Part shown: in pieces, positions 24,054 through 35,918 of the stretch
How positions within the stretch are numbered: the stretch's first letter is position 1
Layout of the letters: every line of letters begins with the position of its first letter
NCBI GenBank assembly: GCA_963920765.1
Contig: OY987248.1
Location: 4,097,001 to 4,161,000 of the forward strand
Origin: Ulota crispa
Lineage: Eukaryota; Streptophyta; Bryopsida; Orthotrichales; Orthotrichaceae
DNA: 64,000 nt
Direction: 5' to 3'
Position numbers and translations under genes: made by a program
Notes under the pieces: generated by a model
The model's database searches: none
Seen by the model: the letters and a program-made list of their open reading frames with translations, nothing else
Told to the model about the DNA's origin: nothing

Positions 24054-24927
24054 GTACAGTGGCCTCAAGAAAGTCTACGTATCACCCTCTCGTGGTATTC
24101 AAAAAAGTTGCTATAACAAAGAACTTAATTGACATTTTATCTTCAAATTTTTTGTATGTAATTCTTATACAATCGTGATCAAGCATACCAAATTTCAGGT
24201 ACTAAAAACCAAAATCCTATTTTTGGTAAATGATTTTGTGTCAAAATCATGGTTTTACAAGAAAGTTGATTAATAAACATTGGTGATGAATTTTTGAGAT
24301 TTGATTGCATGAATATGTAGGAGACATCCATATGCACATCATCCTTTCAAACAAATATTTTCAAAAAGTTTCAATTTTCCTTTTATAGAGATTTTAATGT
24401 TAGGGTGATCATGACCAAATTTAGTAAACTACATATTTCTTCATGGAAATTAGTTTTTGATATTTGACTAATACATTGTGATTAAGTTTGTACCTTTAAA
24501 CACGGTGATATGTTTACTTTGCCAAAAACTAATTTCCATGAAGAAATATGTAGTTTACTAAATTTGGTCATGATTACTTTAACATTAAAATCTCTATAAA
24601 AGGAAAATTGAAATTTTTTGAAAATATTTGTTTGAAAGGATGATGTGCACATGGATGTCTCCTACATATTCATGCAATCAAATCTCAAAAATTCATCACC
24701 AATGTTTATTAATCAACTTTCTCGTAAAACCATGCTTTTGACACAAAATCATTTACTAAAAATAGGATTTTAGTTTTTAGTACCTGAAATTTGGCATGCT
24801 TGATCACAATTGTACAAAGATCACATACAAAAAATCTGAGGATAAAATGCCAATTAAGTTCTTTGTTATAGAAACTTTTTGAATGCCATGAGAAGGTGGT
24901 ACGTAGACTTTTTTGAGGCCACTGTAC
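24054..24927. mobile_element. Long-hairpin element A3
   Basis: GTACAGTGGCCTCAAGAAAG at the left end pairs with its complement ending at 24927. The arms of about 390-400 bp stay complementary inward to a loop near 24480-24520. The core is the A-family sequence. Its right end runs directly into the left end of A4. Confidence 0.85.
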
Positions 24928-25384
24928 GATATCAGTTAGTATTGATAGGTACAACCTGTTTTGGCATTCCAAATAAATTTGTATAACAAAAAATGTAAAA
25001 GTCATTTCAATCTTATATTTTTGGTATATGATTCTCATACAATCCCGATTGACTTTACCAAATCTTAGTTATTAAAAACCAAAATCCTATTTTTGGTAAA
25101 TTTTTGTGTGTCAAATTCACGATGTCCTAATGGAGATCTCTTCATCATGTAGATACTTGTTATTTAATTATGTTTGTGTTGATTCCAATAAATCAACAAA
25201 TGTGGCAAGAAGGGTGATCGTGGTAAAGACCACAGTTTGGTAATAGCGCAGCGGCCATAGATTCTAATGCACTGCGCCGTCCTGTCACATGTACAGCTCA
25301 AGGGGGTAAGTAACGGGTTGGCTGAGCCAATTTCCTGCCTTACTAGCTGCTAAGCCATAGGCCGCCATCACCACTCGACGAGTC

Positions 25385-25445
25385 CAATGAGATTTGAACC
25401 CGGACCGGCAGGCGGCCAAAGACAACCACTTCTCCAACCAACCAA
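25385..25445 (-). other. tRNA-like segment with pol III boxes inside the LTR
   Basis: On the minus strand TGGTTGGAGAAG (25429-25440) resembles an A box, and GGTTCAAATC (25391-25400) is one base from a B box. The copy at 175-225 has the perfect B box GGTTCGAACC. It resembles the head of a tRNA-derived SINE. It is not a full tRNA gene, as no complete cloverleaf can be drawn with confidence. Confidence 0.5.
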
Positions 25446-25799
25446 GTTCACGATTTGGCGACTGAAGACAAGCATTTGACGCTATTATATGCCCGCAAGG
25501 GCATGTGGCTACTTTATGGTGATGTTTATTTTGTAATTTAATAATTTTTATATGTTTATCTAGATATTTTGAAAAGCTCATATATTTTGCTTTTGTTTCA
25601 ATAGAAAAAATACTAAAGATATAGAAGTGAATGAGAAAGGTATGAAAGGAAAAAATGTTGGGCATCTATGGTGGGTTAGGATAAAAAGGGGCATGGGCTA
25701 ATGTACCCCACCTCCCTACCCTAGATAGGGTCGAAATTAAAAAAAAAAGATTCATTAGTTATTGGAAGTTAGTGAATGAGTGTTGGTGGAAAAAGAAAG

Positions 25800-26690
25800 A
25801 AATCCCGAAACTTTGAGGTGAGAGATTTTTCTGTGTATACATGATTTTGAATTGAAATTTGGAAGAATTGTTTTTTGTATGATTATCTTTTCAAAATGAG
25901 TTTGCAAGTTTGATTTGAAATTGTGATGCAAAAGTTATGAGTGTTTGAATCTTGGAATCAAAAAGCCAAACTATGAAGAAATACTGAAACTTTGACAAGC
26001 CATAGCTTATGATCTATATACCATTTTGCAACAAAATTTAAACAAAATGTTTATCTTAGTCTTAGCTCTTTAGAAAATCCTTAGATTTGAGATTTAGAGT
26101 TTAGAGAAGAAAGTTATGGAGGTGTGAAGGATTGGAGATGGCTGCCCCTTTTGTTATGAGAAGGCTGAAACTTTGAAGAGCTACAACTTTTGGATGGTAT
26201 GAAATTTTCTTCTCAAAATTTTAGGAGTGATAATTTGTTGTCATAGCTTTTCATATTATCTTCAATCATTACATTTGAAGTCTTATTGAAGAAATTATAA
26301 TGTGTAGGAGTTTGAGGTTTGAGTTCTCTCCAAAAAATTGAGACCCACACTTTGATTGACTAGAACTTTTGGACAGAGTTATATTTTGAAGTGAAAATTT
26401 TAGAGTTTGTAGCCAGTGATATTATCTTTTCAAATTGATATTACATTTCTATGAGTGATATGTAGAACAAAAGTTATAGAAGTTCATAGAGGCTGTGTTT
26501 AGTTTGCAAGAAAGAAAAGCCTCTACTTTGAACCCGCATAACTTTTGGACAGTAGCTTAGATTAAGTTGAAATTTGAAAGGATGTTAGAAGGTTAAAAGA
26601 GCTTTTCAAATTGTTATCATACCTAGCATTTGGATCTTTGAGCCATCTGTGGCACTAGAAAAAAAGTTGCAGCCATTCTAAGACTTGTTA
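25800..26690 (-). repeat. Degenerate tandem repeat, period about 178 bp
   Basis: On the plus strand a word like CTTTGAnnnGCnnnAACTTTTGGA recurs near 25810, 25985, 26165, 26347 and 26522, steps of 175-182 bases. Each is followed by a diverged A/T-rich tail with TTGAAATTT. The unit is strongly diverged, so this is an old array within the LTR. Confidence 0.5.
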
Positions 26691-27530
26691 TTTGTGATTC
26701 TCCTCATTGTTTTATTAAAACATAAACATTGAAGATCTGAAGAGTAAAAATCAAGACCAAAGACAATTTTAGTCAGCAACGCACAATTGCAGCGAGACAC
26801 CCTGCGTGTTCCCAAGGCGCGCTCCTCTCAATCTGACAACGGTTTTACAAGAAAGTTGATTAAAACACATTACTGATGAATTTTTGAGATTTGATTGCAT
26901 AGATAGGTAGGAGACATCTATATGCACATCTTTCCTTTAACAAACATCTTCAAAAAGTTTAAAATTTAGTCAATAGAAATTTAAATGTTAGAGTGATCAT
27001 GACCAAATTTAGTAAGATAAATATCTCCATTTGTTAATTAGCTTTTGGCAAAATAAACATGTCATCATGTTCAAAGGTATAGATTTAATCATAATATATG
27101 AGTCAAATAGCACAATTTAATTACTATGAAGAATTATCTATTTTATTAAATTTGATCATGATCACTTGAGCATTTGAACCTCTAATGACAAAATTATAAA
27201 CATTTTGAAGATGCTTGTTAAAAGGGAAGACGTGCATATGGATGTCTGCTACCTATCCATGCAATCAAATCTCAAAAATTCATCACCAATGTGTTTTAAT
27301 CAACTTTCTTGTAAAATCGTGATTTTGACACAAAACCACTTACCAAAAATAGGATTTTGATTATTAGTAACCAAGATTTGGTAAGGTCAATCAGGATTGC
27401 ATGAGAATCATATACCAAAAATATGAGATTGAAATAACTTTTACATTTTTTGTTATACAAACTTTTTTGAAATGCCAAAACAGGTTCTACCTACAATACT
27501 AACTCGGGTACTAACTGGTACTGTACAGTA

Positions 27531-28172
27531 TGTGCAATTCATTGAAGATTGTAGTATTGCAAGGGTGTTGTTAATCTAAATATAGGTTCCACTGTAGAAA
27601 TCTAATCCCCTATTTTTTGATTGTGGGATACCTCTTGCTCCCAATGACAGAGACCATTTATAAAAACGCACATGGATAGTACCCATAGAGCAGCAAAAAG
27701 AGCATCCATGAGAGGGAGCTTTGACAGGAGCTATGACACTGACGGGGGCCCCTGGGGAGGGGTAACCCATTAGTTTCCAGCCACATGAGTACATGACAGA
27801 GCTGTTTCATTTGAGGTGTGTACTATGTTTTCACCCTCACTATTTGAAAATGACTGGTTTGCTCTAGGACCCTCCTAATGTAGCCAATCCAAATTCAATT
27901 ATTCGTTTTTGTACCTTTTTATTTAAAAAATAATGTCCTGTACAGGCTATTTCAATTATTGTGTCTTGCACTACATAATGCTAATTTTCACTAATTCAAA
28001 AACTAATTGAATTTGTGAGGTGCATTAACAAATAATTTGTAATAATTTACAGTAATTTAGCATGTTGTGAGGTATTACATACTATCTCAAGTAATATGAT
28101 TTAAGTGGCCAAATTTTTTTAGGAGATTCTAGAGGTATATGTTTCAATTAAAAGTGTGCAAAGAATGTTGCA
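27531..28172. other. No recognised feature
   Basis: Spacer between the A4 hairpin and the first TTAA cluster. No gene or repeat end seen. Confidence 0.3.
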
Positions 28173-28176
28173 TTAA

Positions 28177-29497
28177 CTCCTAAATCTCTGAGTGTCTCCT
28201 TGGGGGACAAATGGGATTTTGGGCAGGTACCTACGATCTCAATTTTTGTTTTAATTTTTTGAAACTTTTTTTGTAAAAAAAAAACACGTTAGCTTTTGGA
28301 GAATGTAAATTTTATTCCAATCTATGACCAAAAGCAAAAGTTATGCCTAGATAAGCAAAACTTTATGGAGATCGGGCAAAATTTTTGTTTTACAAATTTT
28401 TTTTCTTTTTTTTTATTTTTCTTCTCATAGGTTATAATTTTTCCCACATCTGAAGCTTTGATTCATTCCATTTGGACTACTGTAGGTTGATAGCAAATTC
28501 GGCATAAATAATTCCCCAAAATTTTGCCTAATTATTCTTTAGATTATTCTCCAAAAGTGCCCAATGTCAAATAAATCAAAAAATTGAAATGTCAAATACT
28601 ATAAAAGTCATTAAGCTTACTAACAATGGAAGGTCAAGGTTGATTTCAAGAAGGCTCAATCTACTGCAAATTTTATACCAAGGGCTAATTTTAGAAAGTG
28701 GAAGATACTTAGAAAAAGGCTTAACTCTACTAAAAAAAATTGGTTGAATGTCAAATAATTACAAATTTTTTTTGAAAGTGCCTAATCTTGTTTAATTATG
28801 AAATCAGATGCCTAATTGATTTTTTCTCAAAAAATAATTGATTTGGCAGAGACATGCTAAATCTGCTCCTAACCTATAGTAGTTATGAGAAAGTTATGGA
28901 TAATTTAGTTTTTCGGGTACTTTAAGCATCTTCTTGAAAAAATAACTTAAAATTTTCATTTTTGAATGAAATTTTAACATTTTATTAAAAAAAAAAATTG
29001 GAAAAGGTGAAGTTTGCTTTCTAGAACAATCTCACCATTGGGATTATTGCATTTCAATTCCATTGCAAGGTTATGAACAATTGAAGTTTTTGTTCAGTCT
29101 CATACCTTCTTCTACCTAATGTTTTTTTAAAGAATGAAAATTAAGTGTTTTTTGTTTTGATTTTTTTCCAAAGATTCTCAACTCTATTTTTCACCTTTGA
29201 AAAATAAACCCCAAAACTTTGTGGTGCAAAAATTTGAAGTTAAAAATAGATCAAAGTCAAATAATCTAGTCATTCAAGGTGCAAAAAAGTTTGTTTTTGA
29301 CACTTTAAATGCAAATATCTTGCAATCTATGCGGTCAAAGTTTTTGAATTTTTGTTTCCACATTCTTATACTAGTCTAGTACAAGAACCTATGGTTAGAT
29401 ATTCAAAAAGACCAATTTTCAAACTTTTTACTCTTTGCAATAGAAGTGGCAATTTTGAGTGCCTTTTGACAAAATAAAGGCCCCAGGGATTTAGGGG
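28177..29497 (+). mobile_element. TTAA-family element c (1321 bp)
   Basis: It starts CTCCTAAATCTC after TTAA (28173-28176) and ends GGATTTAGGGG before TTAG (29498-29501), a one-base decayed TTAA. It carries the GGGACAAATGGGATTTTGGGC subterminal block at its left and a block near the right end shared, inverted, with element p. Confidence 0.7.
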
Positions 29498-29501
29498 TTA
29501 G

Positions 29502-30397
29502 CCCTAAAGGATCATTGTTCCTTTGGGGGACAAGTTGTACTTTGGGCATGTACCTATGGCTATACTACTTTGTGTGATTTTTTGAAACTTTTATTGAAGG
29601 TGGGAATTCAAAAATCTATGTGAGCATCTAAACTTTTCTTCATTCCTACATTTGATGAAGAAGTTATGTATGAATTTTATGAAAGTTTGAGGAGGACTAC
29701 CCATCCAAGCAGCCCAAAAACTTCTTTAAAACTTACATGTATTTAAAACAAAAATTTGAAGTTGGTTCTTTAGATATTTTTATACGTGGGAAGCTCAGTT
29801 TGAATCATTCAATTTCAATCAATGACAATTATGGATTCTCTACTCTAAAATAAACTTTGAAGTTCTTTATTTCTCTCAATTTTCAATATTTTGGAACAAA
29901 TTAAACCAAAGGAAGTAGATTGTTTATTTACGACATCATAGATGTTGGGATTTGCATTTTCATTTCAATAATGAAATTCTTAACAATTTAGTATTTTGAC
30001 TCATTCTCTACTTCTTTTTACTTACTATTTTTTCCCATGTGTTGTATAATTCCAATTGATTTGAAAATTCTCCCACACTTACCTAACTTGATCTCCTATA
30101 TGGAAAAAATAAAGTACAACTTTGGGTAGAGCAATTTTTTTTTGGTATAAAAGTGGTCAAAGGCTTCTAAAATTTTTTGGTAGCATGGAAAAAAAAATCT
30201 TCACTTTAGATGTAAATTTCTCAATCCTCTCTATCTAGAATGAGCCGATTTTTTCCACAAGTACCTCTTCTAGTCTGGAGCAAGATCCTACAATTGGATT
30301 TCCCAAAAACAAAACATAAAATCTCTTTTTACTAAACTTTCTAAAAGCGACAATTTTTTGTGATTTTCTCTGTAAAAAGGGCTTGGACCTTTAGGGG
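29502..30397 (+). mobile_element. TTAA-family element d (896 bp)
   Basis: It starts CCCTAAAGGATC and ends GGACCTTTAGGGG. The left flank is the TTAG shared with c, and the right flank is TTAA (30398-30401) shared with e. The layout (left block with GGGCATGTACC, centre with ATTATGGATTCTC, right block with AAAAAGGGCTTGG) matches k. Confidence 0.85.
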
Positions 30398-30401
30398 TTA
30401 A

Positions 30402-31120
30402 CTCCTAAAAGATCAAGGGCCCTTTTGGGGGACAAATGGGATTTTGGGCATGTACCTATGGCTAAACTACTTTGCGTGATTTTTTGAAACTTTTATTGAA
30501 GGTGAGAAATTCAAAGATTTACGTGGGAATGTGATTTTTACTTCATTCCGACATTTATTGAAGAAGTTAAAAATGAATAATTGAAAAATAGGGGACTATT
30601 GGGCAGCCAAAAACTTCTTTAAAATTTTCATTTTTTTCAAATAAAAATCTGAAATAGTTACTTTAGACTTGTGTAGACGTGGGGAGCTTTGAATCATTCA
30701 ATTTTGATAAATGAGATGAAAGTTATGAGAAATTTTCAGTTACAAGCACGTGTGATTTTGAGAGAAACCACACCTACCCGCAAACTAAAACTTCTCATAA
30801 CTTTCATCTTATCTATCAAAATTGAATGATCCAAAGCTCCCCAAATCTACACAAGTCTAAAGAACCTATTTCAAATTTTTATTTGAAAAAAATGAAAATT
30901 TTAAAGAAGTTTTTGGCTGCCCAATAGTCCCCTGTTTTTCAGTTATTCACTTTTAACTTCTTCAATAAATGTTGGAATGAAGAAAAAATTACATTCCCAC
31001 ATAAATCTTTGAATTTCTCACCTTCAATAAAAGTTTCAAAAAATCAAGCAAAGTAGTTTAGCCATAGGTACATGCCCAAAATCCTATTTGTCCCGCAAAG
31101 GGACAATGGTCCTTTAGGGG
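30402..31120. mobile_element. TTAA-family element e, palindromic form (719 bp)
   Basis: Both halves are inverted copies of the left-end block (GGGCATGTACC...GATGAAAGTTATGAG) meeting near 30755, so the element folds into one long hairpin. It starts CTCCTAAAAGATC. It ends TCCTTTAGGGG, after which the expected TTAA reads AAGC. Confidence 0.85.
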
Positions 31121-32781
31121 AAGCTTTTCCTAATTAGTTGAGGGGCTCTAAAAGGTTGTGATCTAATCCTTGTGTGAAGAACAAGGGAGATGCATGCTTC
31201 ATCTTCACACTAATTAGACATATTTCACCTAAGTTAATGTAAAGGGATTTAGCACTATTCAAATCTAATATTGACTAAAATAACTATTTTAGTATCATTT
31301 ATTCATATACTCATGTACCTAATATTTTTCTTTCATAAAAGTTATAAATGGACATCAAATTATGAGTGAAATCATACACGTTCATTGTTTGGTTTGCATT
31401 TACGGGCAACCCACACTATGCTTTGTGTATCAATACTATAAGCTTAATGTCACATAAAAAAATCTATAAGTTTAATGTCACATAAAAAAACATTGGAGTA
31501 TCTCATGCAACGAATGTTTTGGAACAAGGCTCCTACATTGGGGTCATTACTTTGTTACATCCAATTCTTAATGCTAAAATCCACTCAAAATTTCTAAGGA
31601 GTGATATTTATAAGATGTTTTAAAGTAAACTTGTGTTTAAAAGGCGGGATATAGTGTGAAGCAAGATGTCCCGAGTTTTACCTCTCAACCAGGGTTTTTT
31701 TTGTTTTCCCACCGATGCTTGGGTGGCATTTTTGAAAATGGTTTGTAGCTTGCTGGCTCTGTCCCTATTTTGGTTGAAGTTGAAGGTGGCCCCAATGCAT
31801 GGATTTTTGGAGCATCATGGGATTTTTTTGTAGGTAAAAAATATTCATTGGTTATTTTTTGAAAACATCCAAATAATCATTGCCATTACTTAAGTGTTAT
31901 ATTGAATTGGATTAGGCAACACTTCAAATAAAGTTAAAATGCTCAAATAATTTTAAAATGATGGCATCAATTTTCAATTTGATAAGGATTTCATGAAAGC
32001 CTAGGCTGCAACGCAATTTTCATTATTGCAATCTAGCATTTTTTGAAAAAAGTTCCCCCTTTTTTTCCTATAGGCTTGAAGCTAGCCTTTTATTTTTGCG
32101 GCAATTGGGCCTTAAATTGCCCAAAAAAAAACACTGCTCTCAACCAATTAAAATTCAAAAATTGAGAGTTGAACTCACATTACCCCACTTGATCTCATTG
32201 AATTCTCAAAATATGATTGGTTGAGATGTTGAAAAATAAGACGTGCAGCTTTGCATTAAGGCTCCTACCCCAAATCCAAAAATCATTTACGATTATCAAC
32301 ACAATAACGTTTTTTGAAAAATTTGGTGTAACAAAATTAAACTTTGTTTCAGGATTTAGATATAGCAAAAATAAATAAATAGAAACCCTAACTTAATAGC
32401 CTTCTTCAAAAACCTTTATTATACAAAATATCCTAACGTTTTATAAAGATTTCTTTTTACCTTCAAAACATCCAAATACAAACAAAATTTGAAATCTTGT
32501 AGAATCGCGATGTGGGACATATGGTAACTCCCCTTAACATGGCGCCTTGGATAATGAACAGAAAAAGGAACCAACTGTTAGCATGCAATTGGATAGGGAG
32601 TAAATTGGATGGGTTGCTAATGAATAATATTCAACATAGCTGCCCGCAGCCACACACTACACTCTAAATTCTCCCACAGTACTGTAGTGGGTTGTGACGT
32701 GTACTAATGAGAGAACCGATTGGGGGAAAAATCAATGATAAACTGAGTATTCCCAGGGCAGGAATAAAAATAGTGCGTTTA
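31121..32781. other. No recognised gene
   Basis: 1.6 kb of AT-rich spacer. A short direct repeat TTTAATGTCACATAAAAAA occurs near 31442 and 31470. No gene or terminal repeat found. Confidence 0.3.
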
Positions 32782-32785
32782 TTAA

Positions 32786-33504
32786 CCCGTAAAGGACCAC
32801 TTGTTCCTATGGGGGACAAATGGGATTTTGGGCATGTATTTATGGCTAAACTATTTTGTGTAATTTTTTGAAATTTTATAGAAGATGGGGAATTCAAAGA
32901 TATGTGTGGGCATCTGATTTTTTTCTCATTCCAACATTTATTGAAGAAGTTAAAAATGAATTTATGAGGATTTTAGTTCAGCGGGCAGCCCAAAAACTTT
33001 TTTAAAATTTGTATTTTTTAAAATTAAAAATTTGAGGTTAGTTCTTTAGACTTACATATATGTGAGAAGCTTTGAATCATTCAATTCTAATTGATGGGAT
33101 GAAAGTTATGAGAAATTTGAGTTTGCGGATAGGTGTGGTAAACCTCAAAACTATGCCTACACGCAAGCTAAAACTTCTCATAACTTTCATCTCATCAATT
33201 AGAATTGAATGATTCAAAGCTTCCCACATATATGTAAGTCTAAAGAACTAACCTCAAATTTTTATTTAGAAAAAATGCAATTTTTAAAGAAGTTCTTGGG
33301 CTGCTTGCCAAACTAAAATTCTCACAAATTCAATTTTAACTTCTTCAATAAATTTTGGAATGAGGAAAAAATTAGATGACCACACAAATCTTTGAATTCC
33401 CCATCTTCCATAAAAGTTTCAAAAATTTACACAAAGTAGTTTAGCCATAAGTACATGCCCAAAATCTTATTTGTATTCCGTAGGGACAAGTGGTCTTTTA
33501 GGGG
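32786..33504. mobile_element. TTAA-family element f, palindromic form (719 bp)
   Basis: It starts CCCGTAAAGGACCA and ends TGGTCTTTTAGGGG, with TTAA at 32782-32785 and 33505-33508. It folds end to end around about 33150. Same length and architecture as e. Confidence 0.88.
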
Positions 33505-33547
33505 TTAAAGTCCATGTGTACATTGAGCAGACATGCTGTATTTACAG

Positions 33548-33857
33548 TACACCAAATAGTGCATTTAGGTTGCCTCAATAATTAAGTTGCCTTACCGTAG
33601 AAAGTTACCTCATGACCCACTGCTTGGCCACTTGGAAGTGCATGCAACTATTTATATATTTAGATTTCACTTGATTTTCAACTTGAATATTGCTAATTTG
33701 TCTTTCTACAACTTTGTAATACTTGCCAAGTCTTTTAAAAATGTTTTATCACAATAAGTATTGCTGAAAATTACTGTAGCCGTAAGTATTTAAATAGTGT
33801 GGAATGTCGAGAAATTAGTGTGGGGCAACCTAAATACACTATGCACTATTTAGTGTA
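33548..33857 (+). mobile_element. MITE F1 (TACAC ends)
   Basis: The ends TACACCAAATAGTG and complement TACACTAAATAGTG are inverted, and a neighbouring TTTAGGTTGCC word is also repeated inverted. It is homologous over its length, in reverse, to F2 at 44400-44955 after removal of G2. Confidence 0.8.
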
Positions 33858-34776
33858 GTTAAAATGCTTCAATCCCTACGTGTCCTAAGGGCATGGGCTA
33901 ATAAAGTTTAGATTTTTTTTTATCAAACATGCTGAGCATGTCTCTAATTTGTTAAAAGCCTGGAGTTTGTCTCATAGTGATAGAACCGGTGTGCTACGCA
34001 AGACGACTGACGATCGTGTATTCAACCAATGTTCAAAAATTCAATATTTTGGAAGCGTTTAATTTTTTGAATTTCATGTTAACATAAAGCTTTTCTTTCT
34101 TGTAGGAAGCAGATTTTCAAGATGAAATCAAATAATATTTTTAATGTTCTTAACGTTTTCCATTAATTTTTGCGAAAAACAAAAAAATGGTTGATAAAAA
34201 AGTATTTATGTTTAGCATTGATACAAAAAATAACACTAATGGCAGGAACACATTTTAGGTTAGGCATTTCTTATTATTGCATGTATGAATTCTGACTGTA
34301 GTGAGGCTAGTTCTAGAACATGTTACCAATATAAAGAAAACCTAACTAAATGTATGAATTATCATAGTCTAACAGCAGGTTAGTCCAAATTACATCCGAA
34401 AAATCATAGGTGAAATAAAATAAGTTGACCACAATAATTGTAATAGAATAAAAATTTATCAACATTATGCTGAGATACTGAAAAAAATAAACATCCGTGG
34501 GCAAAATAATTTAATGTGATTGCAACAATGTACGCAAGTATTACTTGTACCTAGATAGTGGATACTATTCATATTTACTTTGATCAGCCAATTAATGAGC
34601 ATAAGTTTTGGCTAGTAGAACCTGACATATGCAATTTCATTTTTTTGAAATGATGGTTTCTAGGAAATTTCTGCGGGAGTTTATTTTTTACTCTTTGGTT
34701 AATTATTCCCTTGGAATCCCTAAATTTTATTAACGTAAGGTCTTAGATGGAAATAAAGGAATGCCCCTTAAAAAGC
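33858..34776. other. No recognised feature
   Basis: AT-rich spacer. No gene, RNA gene or repeat end recognised. Confidence 0.3.
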
Positions 34777-35085
34777 TAAGGTAGGAGGTTCATAAACCGA
34801 CCATCTAAGGGCTGAACTGAACTTTAGGGATGTGAAACTTTCTGAAATATTTTTCAGTAATGTTTCTTAAAAGACAAGAGGAAGTTTCATGTTTTTTGGA
34901 ATTTTGTTAAATTAGTTATGAAATTTTGAAGTTGAAGTGGTATAAGGCTCTAAAATTACACACCTCCTCAAATATACACTGCTTGTATATTGTTGGAACC
35001 CGTGAAAAATAATGTGTACAAATGAAACATATTTGAGAAGGTGTGCAATTTTAAAGCTTGGACGGTTTATGAGCCTCCTACCTTA
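34777..35085. mobile_element. TAAGGTAGGAG-ended MITE E1
   Basis: The left TAAGGTAGGAGGTTCATAAA pairs with its near-exact complement ending at 35085. The terminal match is about 23 bp and the interior is weakly complementary. The first eleven bases are identical to those of E2 at 46069. Confidence 0.75.
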
Positions 35086-35235
35086 CTTAAAGACGCTTTC
35101 ATACTTTTTCCCTGTTGTGTGATAGAAACTTGCCTAGGCTTGAATGATAATCTTTCTTTGTCATCCTAGAAAGGTCCTAAATGATAAAGTCATGAATGAA
35201 GAATGTATAAGGATTACTAATACATGGATTTGTAA

Positions 35236-35634
35236 GGGAATTGATATGTGTACCACACCCTTTCAATTATTGTACCATGCCCTAGAGTAAAATTTAGAAT
35301 TCTACCATCAAAAAGCTGAATTTGAGAATTTGGAATTTAGATTTGGACTCAAAGACCATGATTTTATCTAGAACCATTAAAAAAGGTTGCAATTCAACAA
35401 CACCCAATGAGAAAGGGAGAAAAGTGTTACTTTTACTTTTGTTTGTAAAAATGATAAGCTTTTTCATTGGGTGTTGTTGAATTGCAACTTTTTTTGTGGT
35501 TCTAGACTAAATCATGGTCTCTAAGTCCAAATTTGAATTCCAAAATCTCAAATTCAGCTTTTTGATGGTAAAAATCTAAAATTTACTTTGGGAGTGTGGT
35601 ATAGTAATTGAAATGGGTACACATATCAATTCCC
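35236..35634. mobile_element. Hairpin element H1 (399 bp)
   Basis: It begins GGGAATTGATATGTGTACC and ends in the complement, with arms of about 180 bp. The core words CCAATGAGAAAG and CTTTTTCATTGGGTGTTG flank a short loop containing TTACTTTTACTTTTG. The same structure occurs at H2 and H3. Confidence 0.85.
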
Positions 35635-35772
35635 GATTTGTAATTGTAGCCCAAATTAATTATAAGCTTTTATTGTTTGGATTAAACATGATTAGTGTTC
35701 AAGGAGAAGTTTTAGCTTTGCCAGCTAATTTCTATTGTTGGGTGGATTCAGCTTGATTCTTAGAACATTATA

Positions 35773-35918
35773 CTACAAGAAATTGTGTCCTAATTGACAT
35801 GTCCGAATTGACTAAATGTGTCCAAAATGACAAAAAACTGTCAAATTGAACAATTTCTGTAGATTTAACCATGTTGATTTGGACATATTTTTGTCATTTT
35901 GGACAGTTTCCCTTGTAA
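35773..35918 (+). mobile_element. CTACAAGAAA-type MITE (copy 3)
   Basis: It begins CTACAAGAAATTGTGTCC and ends TTTCCCTTGTAA, with repeated TGTCC/AATTGAC words inside. The same layout in the opposite orientation is found at 37438-37590. Confidence 0.7.

Larger units (their letters stand above)
25123..26838 (-). mobile_element. Apparent solo LTR (1716 bp) inside A4
   Basis: The element starts TGTC and ends GACA, the TG...CA rule with a short inverted repeat. It is flanked by ACGA (25119-25122) and ACGG (26839-26842), a four-base target duplication with one change. The intact A4 right arm gives the empty-site sequence and confirms the boundaries. No gag-pol frame is present. Its left 0.5 kb is homologous to 1-492 in the other orientation. 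A non-LTR origin is possible but less likely given the ends. Confidence 0.7.
24924..27530. mobile_element. Long-hairpin element A4, split by an LTR insertion
   Basis: The left arm is 24924-25122 plus 26839 to about 27040. The right arm is about 27130-27530, ending GGTACTGTACAGTA. With 25123-26838 removed, the left arm becomes a continuous complement of the right arm across the breakpoint, which proves the order of events: the hairpin first, then the insertion. Confidence 0.85.
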
